Virus record (IMG/VR): IMGVR_UViG_3300032073_000201
Coordinates: 1-26,833 of that record
DNA length: 26,833 nucleotides
DNA from: a virus
Reading direction: 5' to 3' (one strand)
The position numbers and the translations under genes were made by a program. The notes below the pieces were generated by a model that was not told the DNA's origin, made no database searches, and saw nothing but the letters and a program-made list of their open reading frames with translations. The first letter of the stretch is position 1. Each line of letters starts with the position of its first letter. Shown here one piece after another: positions 1-6,483 of this stretch.

Positions 1-14
1 ACTTTATTAATTAT

Positions 15-665
15 ATGCATAATAGAATAGCAGATCAAGATCCTAATAAAACTCTACCTAGTAACTTTAATATGAACCAATACTTCAACGATTTCTTATC
101 AGCAGAATATGAAAAAAGAACTATCGACGGTATTAATGAAGAAGCAGGTCCAGAAACAGTATTAGAAGATGCAACAGATCAAATGTTAGAAAAGTTTCCA
201 ACATTAAAAGCAGCTTTAATAAAATTACAAACTGAAGACTTTAAAGAGTTTGTTGATAAAATAGATTGGATATCTCCTAGACCAACTGAGTTTAGAATAA
301 ATTTAACGAATGGTCAAGACTATATCTTAAAATGGACAGGTAAGGGATTTGAAGCTCAAATAATGGGTAAAAGGTACTTTATAGATAAAATAGATGACTA
401 CCAACAAGCACTTGATAAATTAGCTATACTATATAAAGAAGGTCCAATGGGCGAACCAGATGAACCTGTAGAACCAACTGATACAGATTCAGGAGGCGGT
501 ACAGGAGGAGACTTTCCTGGAGATGATGCAGCAGGTGGAGATGATACCGCTGCTGATGATGCAGGAGATGATACTGCAGATACAGGAGGAGAAGAAGAAG
601 GTGGAGAAGATTTAGGAGATGAGCCTGTAGATTTCGAAGAACCAGCTGAAGAACCTGAAGCTTAA
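15..665 (+). CDS. Hypothetical phage protein with acidic Gly/Asp-rich tail (possibly 5'-partial)
   Basis: I do not recognise this 216-residue protein. Residues about 20-145 look globular, with alternating charged and hydrophobic stretches and Trp residues near 84 and 106. From about residue 146 to the end it is low complexity, made of Asp, Glu, Gly, Pro and Thr, so it is probably a disordered, strongly acidic tail. The frame has no stop between the window edge and the ATG at 15, so the true start could lie upstream; a second Met at residue 20 is another candidate. No Shine-Dalgarno sequence precedes the ATG. It lies 10 nt ahead of the next gene and just upstream of the terminase, where T4 has its small terminase gene, but I see nothing that identifies it as gp16. 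Function unknown. Confidence 0.7.
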   Translation: MHNRIADQDPNKTLPSNFNMNQYFNDFLSAEYEKRTIDGINEEAGPETVLEDATDQMLEKFPTLKAALIKLQTEDFKEFVDKIDWISPRPTEFRINLTNGQDYILKWTGKGFEAQIMGKRYFIDKIDDYQQALDKLAILYKEGPMGEPDEPVEPTDTDSGGGTGGDFPGDDAAGGDDTAADDAGDDTADTGGEEEGGEDLGDEPVDFEEPAEEPEA

Positions 666-675
666 TTTTTACGCT

Positions 676-1875
676 ATGAATCTAATTGATAAAGTCATAT
701 TAGAGTGGTCTTATAGGACTAAAAAAGGATACCCTGATCTTAATAACGAAGATGACCTGAAGCTGTTTGAATCTATGTTTGGGTTTGATCTTAATGAAGC
801 TTATACTGAATTTCCAACTTCATCTGCTAATATTACTAATCCTAAGATAGCAAAACTTTTTGATATAGTAAAATCATTTCCTGGATTAAAAATAGATGAT
901 CCAATAGCATTAGATCCTAATAAGAAAAATAGCCCTAAGATAACTAGAACTTTAAAAAATAATAGAGACTTTATAGAACATCTTGAAAAAGGTTTAGATA
1001 TTGAAATAGAAGATGTTAATGAGATTATTAAATGGAATGGTCTTTCTATTACTTTTGGAGAAGGTTCAAGAGGAGGTAGAGGAATTAACAGTCAGGGATT
1101 AAAGTTTGAAGAAGAAATTGCACAAGACTTAAACAACTTTAAAAACGGTTCTGAAGAATATATACATTCAGACTTAACTAAATCAATAATTGAAGAATTT
1201 TCTTTAAACCAAACTAATTTTAGTGTTAAAAGCGAAGGAGGAGAGAATAAAAGAAGACCTTTAGAATTTACAGAAGAAGGACCAATAGTAGGTTTTTCAG
1301 GAGAAAACTTAGCAGCAACACTTACTGATCTTACTATTTTAAAAGGAGCAGATATAATATACCTCTCTTTGAAATTTGGAGGTACATTAACATTCTTTAA
1401 CGCAGGCGTTGCAGTTACTGTTTTCCCTAAAGATGATTTTTCAGACGGTAAAATAGACACACCAAACGGAGTAGCTTTACTAGAAACATTTGGAGTAGAT
1501 AACGAACTATTTTGTAGAGTATTTAACGAATATAAAGAAGATGGTACTGGTCCTGATTTTTCTCAATACCATAAAGCAACCAACGACTACGATAAAAATA
1601 AATTATTTAAATTAGTAGAAAGCGGCATAGGTACAGGGTACCATATGCTAAAAGGAGGAAGAAATCCTGAGTTTTTCTTTGTTGGGGATGAGTATAATAA
1701 AAAAGCTTCTCAACCTACTTCCGGTATAGAAATACAATACGGAGGTAAAAATGGTAGAGGTAAAAGATTAGATATAGTATTTGAAACAGAAAAGTATAAA
1801 TTCAAAATCAATATACGAAATAAACAAGGCAAATTGTATCCATCACATATAATGTGTGATTACAAAGCAAAATAG
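676..1875 (+). CDS. Hypothetical protein next to terminase, possible nuclease-like core
   Basis: A 399-residue protein of unknown function lying 10 nt after the preceding gene and 2 nt before the terminase start, so very likely co-transcribed with packaging genes. The N-terminal part (residues 1-130) is helical and charged. The middle contains an acidic helix (GLKFEEEIAQ, about 141-150), an Asp in LTDLTI (D218) and a beta strand ending in YLSLKFG (S231, K233). The order Glu helix, Asp, then SxK resembles the active-site layout of PD-(D/E)XK nucleases. That is a pattern reading, not a proven homology. Residues 355-399 are basic and could bind DNA. It could equally be a structural or packaging accessory protein. 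The reading frame is intact and the composition matches its neighbours. Confidence 0.75.
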   Translation: MNLIDKVILEWSYRTKKGYPDLNNEDDLKLFESMFGFDLNEAYTEFPTSSANITNPKIAKLFDIVKSFPGLKIDDPIALDPNKKNSPKITRTLKNNRDFIEHLEKGLDIEIEDVNEIIKWNGLSITFGEGSRGGRGINSQGLKFEEEIAQDLNNFKNGSEEYIHSDLTKSIIEEFSLNQTNFSVKSEGGENKRRPLEFTEEGPIVGFSGENLAATLTDLTILKGADIIYLSLKFGGTLTFFNAGVAVTVFPKDDFSDGKIDTPNGVALLETFGVDNELFCRVFNEYKEDGTGPDFSQYHKATNDYDKNKLFKLVESGIGTGYHMLKGGRNPEFFFVGDEYNKKASQPTSGIEIQYGGKNGRGKRLDIVFETEKYKFKINIRNKQGKLYPSHIMCDYKAK

Positions 1876-1877
1876 TT

Positions 1878-3452
1878 ATGGCACAAAATATTAAAAAAAT
1901 TATCGCACAAGAATATATCAAGTGCGCAAAAGATCCGGCGTACTTCATGAGGAAGTATTGCTACATCCAACACCCAACAAGAGGTAGAATTTTATTTAAC
2001 TTATACCCATTTCAGGATAAAGTATTACATTTATTTAGAGATCATCAATACCTAATTACACTTAAATCAAGACAGTTAGGAATATCAACTTTAGCATCTG
2101 GGTATAGTTTATGGTTAATGTTATTTCATAAAGATAAAAACGTTTTAGCATTAGCAACAACACAAGCAACAGCACGTAACTTAGTTTCTAAAACTATGTT
2201 TATGTACGACCAACTACCTAAATGGTTAAGATTGACTGCTGTAGAAAAAAATAAATTATCATTAAGACTTAAAAATGGTTCTAAGATAACAGCTAAATCA
2301 TCAAATGCTGATGCTGCGAGATCTGAAGCAGTATCTCTGTTACTTATAGATGAAGCAGCGTTTATCGATAACATTGAAGAAACATTTACTGCAGCTCAAC
2401 AAACATTAGCAACTGGAGGACAGTGTATGGCTCTATCTACTCCTAACGGAATAGGTAATTGGTTTCATCAAACATGGGAAAAGGCAGAAGCAAGTGAAAA
2501 TAGCTTTGTACCTATTAAACTACCTTGGACTGTACACCCTGAAAGAAATCAAGAATGGAGGAACCAACAAGACTCAGATCTAGGTCCAAGAATGGCTGGA
2601 CAGGAATGTGATTGTGATTTCTTAGCATCTGGAGATACAGTATTTGAACCAGAAGATATGATGTTTTACGAACAAACATATTTGAAAGATCCTTTAGAAA
2701 AAAGAGGAGTGGACGGTAATTTGTGGATATGGGAAGGAGTTGATTATACAAAAACTTATATGGTTGTAGCAGACGTAGCAAGAGGAGATTCTGCCGATTA
2801 TTCTGCTTTTCATATTTTTGATATAGAAACCTGTACTCAAGTAGGTGAATATAAAGGTAAGCTCTCTCCTAAAGATTACGGTAACGTACTAGTAGGAATC
2901 GCTTCTGAATATAATGATGCACTACTTGTTGTAGAAAATGCAAATATAGGATGGGCTACTATAGAACAGATATTAGAACGTGAATATAAGAATTTATACT
3001 ACTCTTCTAAATCACAAATGGAGACAGTAGAATCTTATATGATTAAGTACGAAAGAGATAAACTCGTACCTGGATTTACTATGTCAGTTAGAACTAGACC
3101 ATTAGTAATAGCTAAGATGATAGAGTATATTAGGGAAAAAGGTGTTACTATTCAATCTAAAAGATTACTAGGAGAAATGAGAGTATTTGTTTGGAAAAAC
3201 GGTAAACCCCAAGCTCAAACTAAATATAATGATGATTTACTTATAGCTTGTGCAACTGCGTTATATGTAAGAGATACAGCTTTAAGACTACGTCAACAGG
3301 GGATGGACCTAGCAAGAGCTCAATTATCTTCATTTCAAAACTTAAACTCAAAAAACAAAGCTGTAATGAGATCAGTTGGAAATCAGCAAAATAATCCGTA
3401 TATTATAGATAATGGCTATGGACCGGAAGATATTTCCTGGTTAATTAATTAG
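1878..3452 (+). CDS. 17: Terminase large subunit (gp17-like packaging ATPase/nuclease)
   Basis: This 524-residue protein is the motor that pumps DNA into the prohead through the portal and cuts the concatemer. The N-terminal ATPase shows a Walker A-like loop KSRQLGIST (residues 63-71), in which Ile replaces the Lys of the T4 form SRQLGKT, a variant common among terminases. It is followed by Walker B LLLIDEA (154-160, D158 and E159) and the coupling motif STPNG (187-191). The C-terminal RNase H-like nuclease supplies acidic residues at D299 (VVADVARGD), E353 (VVENAN) and D452/D453 (YNDDLL). Length is a little shorter than T4 gp17 (610). The start is fixed by the 2-nt gap to the preceding stop. 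The portal gene follows directly, without the sheath and tube genes found there in T4. Confidence 0.96.
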   Translation: MAQNIKKIIAQEYIKCAKDPAYFMRKYCYIQHPTRGRILFNLYPFQDKVLHLFRDHQYLITLKSRQLGISTLASGYSLWLMLFHKDKNVLALATTQATARNLVSKTMFMYDQLPKWLRLTAVEKNKLSLRLKNGSKITAKSSNADAARSEAVSLLLIDEAAFIDNIEETFTAAQQTLATGGQCMALSTPNGIGNWFHQTWEKAEASENSFVPIKLPWTVHPERNQEWRNQQDSDLGPRMAGQECDCDFLASGDTVFEPEDMMFYEQTYLKDPLEKRGVDGNLWIWEGVDYTKTYMVVADVARGDSADYSAFHIFDIETCTQVGEYKGKLSPKDYGNVLVGIASEYNDALLVVENANIGWATIEQILEREYKNLYYSSKSQMETVESYMIKYERDKLVPGFTMSVRTRPLVIAKMIEYIREKGVTIQSKRLLGEMRVFVWKNGKPQAQTKYNDDLLIACATALYVRDTALRLRQQGMDLARAQLSSFQNLNSKNKAVMRSVGNQQNNPYIIDNGYGPEDISWLIN

Positions 3453-3455
3453 TCC

Positions 3456-3463
3456 TATTTATA
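3456..3463 (+). promoter_or_regulatory. TATTTATA element upstream of portal gene
   Basis: An 8-nt TATTTATA lies 4 nt after the terminase stop and 39 nt before the portal ATG, followed by a run of alternating A and T. It is one of seven like sites in gaps of this window. Its reverse complement is the T4 late-promoter core TATAAATA, so the orientation is unexpected. A promoter, processing or other regulatory role is inferred from recurrence only. Confidence 0.35.
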
Positions 3464-3494
3464 ATATATATAGTAAAAACTAAACAGAACATTA

Positions 3495-5384
3495 ATGGCT
3501 GATACTTCTTTATTTGGCAGACTGCAGAGACTATTTTCATCAGATGTAATCATAAGAAACATAGGCGGTGACCAGCTTAAAGTAGCTGATATTAACCGTA
3601 TACAGACTACAGGAAATTTTCAAACTAACTCTTTAGTAGATAGATTTACTAGACTTCACATATATAATAATAAGAATTTATATAACCCTAACCTTAATTA
3701 CCAAACTTTAAGAGTTCAATTATACTCTGACTACGAAGCAATGGATACAGATCCAATTATAGCTTCAGCTTTAGATATTATAGCAGACGAGGCTACATTG
3801 AAGAGTGATCAAGGAGAAGTACTATCTATCAAATCATCAGATGAAAATCTTCAACGTGTACTTTATAATCTTTTTTATGATGTATTAAATATTGAATTTA
3901 ATTTATGGTCATGGACAAGAAACATGTGTAAGTACGGTGATTTTTTCTTAAAATTAGAAATCGCTGAAGAATTTGGAGTTTATAATGTTCTACCTTACAC
4001 TGTATATAATATGGCAAGATTTGAAGGTATGGATAAAGAAAATCCTGGTAAAGTAGAATTTGCGATAGATCCTGATGGAATTATGGCTTCTCAAGATCCT
4101 TCATATTACCCTAATAAACAGTCAAAAGCTATACAATTAGATAATTATGAAGTAGCGCACTTTAGGTTACTTTCCGATACTAATTACCTACCATACGGTA
4201 GATCTTATATCGAACCTGGTAGAAAAATTTATAAGCAATTAACATTAATGGAAGATGCGATGTTGATACATCGTATAATGAGAGCTCCTGAAAAGAGAAC
4301 TTTCTTTGTTAATGTTGGTTCTATTCCACCTGCAGAAGTTGATCAGTTTATGCAAAAGACTATCAATACAATGAAAAAGACTCCTTATGTTGATCCTAAA
4401 ACAGGTCAATATAACTTAAAGTTTAATATGCAGAATATGATGGAAGATTTCTACATACCTGTAAGAGGAGGAGATGCTTCTACAAGAATAGAAACTACCA
4501 AAGGTTTAGATTATGACGGAACAAACGACATTGCTTACTTACAGTCTAAGCTATTTGCAGCACTTAAAGTACCTAAAGCGTATTTTGGATATGAAGGAGA
4601 GTTACAAGGTAAAGCTACTCTAGCAGCTGAAGATATTAGATTTGCAAGAACTGTAGAAAGAATTCAAAGAATATTAGAATCTGAGTTAACTAAGATAGCA
4701 TTAGTACATTTATACACTCAAGGATTCACAGGAGAAAGCTTAACAAATTTTGAAATAAAGTTAACGAATCCTTCTATAATATTTGAACAAGAAAAAGTAG
4801 CATTACTAAAAGAAAAAGTAGATCTAGCAAATCAAATGAAAGATTCTAAACTTTTCTCTACCGATTACATTTACGACAATATATTTAATCTATCTGAAGA
4901 TCAGTATAATGAAATGAGAGACTTAGTAAGAGAAGACTCTAAAAGAGTATTTAGATTAGGTCAATTAGAAGCAGAAGGAAACGATCCAGCAAAATCAGGT
5001 AGATCGTACGGTACTCCTCACGATTTAGCTTCTATGTACGGACGTAGAGCAACTTCAACAGAAAAAGGTGGTGGACCTGGAGAAGTACCTTCTGGATATA
5101 ATGAGATTGGACCTGAAGGAGGAAGACCTAGAGAGAAAATGTCGGTATACGGTACTAATGATGACCCGTTAGGAGGTAGAGATAGATTAGGTGTACATGG
5201 AATGCACGGAGGTTTTCCTTCTGATAACGAAAATGTAATGGAAACTGACAATTCTACTGCACAAAAAATCTACCATCAAATAAAAGATTCGTTTGTAAAC
5301 GATAAGAAATTAATTTACGAAAAAAAATCTGAAGATAATTCTAAGTTATTAGATGAGTCTCAACTTAAAGATTTAGATAACTAG
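3495..5384 (+). CDS. 20: Portal vertex protein (gp20-like)
   Basis: The portal is a dodecameric ring at one head vertex; it starts prohead assembly, conducts DNA and docks the terminase and neck. The match to T4 gp20 is visible in several blocks: DTDPIIASALDIIADEA (residues about 81-97), the APEKRTFFVNVG block with PPAEVDQF, the EDFYIPVRGG block, and the LFAALKVPKAYF block that ends the core. At 629 residues it is about 100 longer than T4 gp20. The excess is a C-terminal region (from about residue 500) rich in Gly, Pro, Arg and Ser with repeated YG turns and a charged end, probably flexible and facing the head or neck. The ATG has no Shine-Dalgarno sequence. A TATTTATA element lies upstream. 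Confidence 0.95.
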   Translation: MADTSLFGRLQRLFSSDVIIRNIGGDQLKVADINRIQTTGNFQTNSLVDRFTRLHIYNNKNLYNPNLNYQTLRVQLYSDYEAMDTDPIIASALDIIADEATLKSDQGEVLSIKSSDENLQRVLYNLFYDVLNIEFNLWSWTRNMCKYGDFFLKLEIAEEFGVYNVLPYTVYNMARFEGMDKENPGKVEFAIDPDGIMASQDPSYYPNKQSKAIQLDNYEVAHFRLLSDTNYLPYGRSYIEPGRKIYKQLTLMEDAMLIHRIMRAPEKRTFFVNVGSIPPAEVDQFMQKTINTMKKTPYVDPKTGQYNLKFNMQNMMEDFYIPVRGGDASTRIETTKGLDYDGTNDIAYLQSKLFAALKVPKAYFGYEGELQGKATLAAEDIRFARTVERIQRILESELTKIALVHLYTQGFTGESLTNFEIKLTNPSIIFEQEKVALLKEKVDLANQMKDSKLFSTDYIYDNIFNLSEDQYNEMRDLVREDSKRVFRLGQLEAEGNDPAKSGRSYGTPHDLASMYGRRATSTEKGGGPGEVPSGYNEIGPEGGRPREKMSVYGTNDDPLGGRDRLGVHGMHGGFPSDNENVMETDNSTAQKIYHQIKDSFVNDKKLIYEKKSEDNSKLLDESQLKDLDN

Positions 5385-5388
5385 CCCA

Positions 5389-5396
5389 TATTTATA
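5389..5396 (+). promoter_or_regulatory. TATTTATA element upstream of the 5414 gene
   Basis: TATTTATA lies 5 nt after the portal stop and 25 nt before the next ATG, within a short A/T-only run. It is a member of the recurrent gap motif; the role is inferred. Confidence 0.35.
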
Positions 5397-5413
5397 TATA
5401 GTAACCGTATATT

Positions 5414-6268
5414 ATGAAGATAAAACATTCAAAATTCAAAAATACCGGCTTGATTTATGAATTACTCGTAAAACAAATCGCAGCAGATACATTATCTAGA
5501 AATGAATCACCAGCATTAGGTATTTTAAAAGAATTCTTCGCAGGTAGAACAACCCTAGCTAAAGAATTAAAACTGTATGAGTATATTTTAAAAAATACTA
5601 ACTTAGCTGAAGTTAAAGCTGAAACGGTAGTATCAACAATAACTGAAATTTCTCGTAAACTTAATCAAAAGCTGTTAAAAGAGCAGAAATATAGATTAAT
5701 AAAAGAAATTAAAAATCATTACGATTTAGATGAATTTTTTGGCATACAAGTTAGAGACTATAAACCTTTAGCTGCTATGTACTGTTTACTAGAAGCACAA
5801 AATACAGATACATTAGTAAATCCTAGTTTTTTAATTAACAACAAGTTAACTATAATAGAACATTTAACTTCTGTAAAAACTAATAAAGATAAAGTAAAAG
5901 ATTCATTAATTGAAGAATATGCAAAGTATGATAAAGATTTAAGACTACTTTCATATAAATTATTATTAGAGAAATTTAATACTAGTTATAAAGACTTACT
6001 ACCTGAACAAAAGAATATACTAAAAGAGTTTATTACATCAGTAGACTCTACAACTAGGTTAAGAAACTTAGTTAATGATGAAATATTAAAAATACAAGAG
6101 CAGATATCTAAACTAACAAAAAAAGTTAAAGATGATGTAGTAAGGATAAAGTTAGAAGAAGTAATAAAAAGTATCAAACCTCTTAAAAAAACAGAAAAAA
6201 TTACAGATAACCACCTAATTAATCTTATGCAATATTACGATTTAGTAAATGAAATGCGTGGATTATGA
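5414..6268 (+). CDS. Conserved-type hypothetical head-region protein
   Basis: A 284-residue protein, Lys/Leu/Glu-rich and predicted almost wholly helical, with no signal peptide or membrane segment. It opens with a short basic motif (KHSKFKNTGLIYELLVKQI, residues 4-22) that I recall from marine T4-like phages, where a protein of this kind is encoded next to the portal. The last hundred residues are Lys-rich and coiled-coil-like. In T4 the genes after the portal (67, 68) are prohead core proteins, so a core or portal-associated role is plausible by position alone. The stop overlaps the next start by 4 nt (ATGA), pointing to translational coupling. Function not established. Confidence 0.8.
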   Translation: MKIKHSKFKNTGLIYELLVKQIAADTLSRNESPALGILKEFFAGRTTLAKELKLYEYILKNTNLAEVKAETVVSTITEISRKLNQKLLKEQKYRLIKEIKNHYDLDEFFGIQVRDYKPLAAMYCLLEAQNTDTLVNPSFLINNKLTIIEHLTSVKTNKDKVKDSLIEEYAKYDKDLRLLSYKLLLEKFNTSYKDLLPEQKNILKEFITSVDSTTRLRNLVNDEILKIQEQISKLTKKVKDDVVRIKLEEVIKSIKPLKKTEKITDNHLINLMQYYDLVNEMRGL

Positions 6269-6483
6269 AAAAAAGCAAGTTAGTACAGGCGGTTAAAGAA
6301 GTATTAGAAGAACTTAGCACAACATCTGGAGTAGGAGGATACCTTACTCCAAATGCTTTTAGTAAAGATGGCAGAAAAAATAAAGCTACAAAGCAAATGG
6401 AAAAGCTAGGCTATAAAAAAGCAAAGACTAAAAAAAGACCTAATAACACTAAAATGTTTGATTACTTAGATGAAAACAATTAA
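6265..6483 (+). CDS. Small basic head-region protein
   Basis: A 72-residue protein with a helical N-terminus ending in VLEEL (residues 13-17), then a Gly/Ser turn and the motif GGYLTPNAFS (24-33), then a Lys-rich basic half. The ATG overlaps the preceding stop (ATGA) and the 3' end overlaps the next gene by 14 nt, so the three genes form one translational unit. By size and place it could be a small prohead core component comparable with T4 gp67/gp68, but T4 gp67 is acidic and I see no sequence match. The LEE at 14-16 fits the hydrophobic-x-Glu rule of the T4 head protease. Basic character would suit DNA contact inside the head. Confidence 0.7.
   Translation: MKKSKLVQAVKEVLEELSTTSGVGGYLTPNAFSKDGRKNKATKQMEKLGYKKAKTKKRPNNTKMFDYLDENN

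Noticed and set aside
15-665. Small terminase subunit (gp16)
   Set aside because: Position before gp17 fits, but the protein has no visible helix-turn-helix or gp16-like pattern and a gene lies between; left as hypothetical.
1878-3452. Terminase inactivated by missing Walker A lysine
   Set aside because: KSRQLGIST is a known variant in large terminases; all other ATPase and nuclease motifs are intact.
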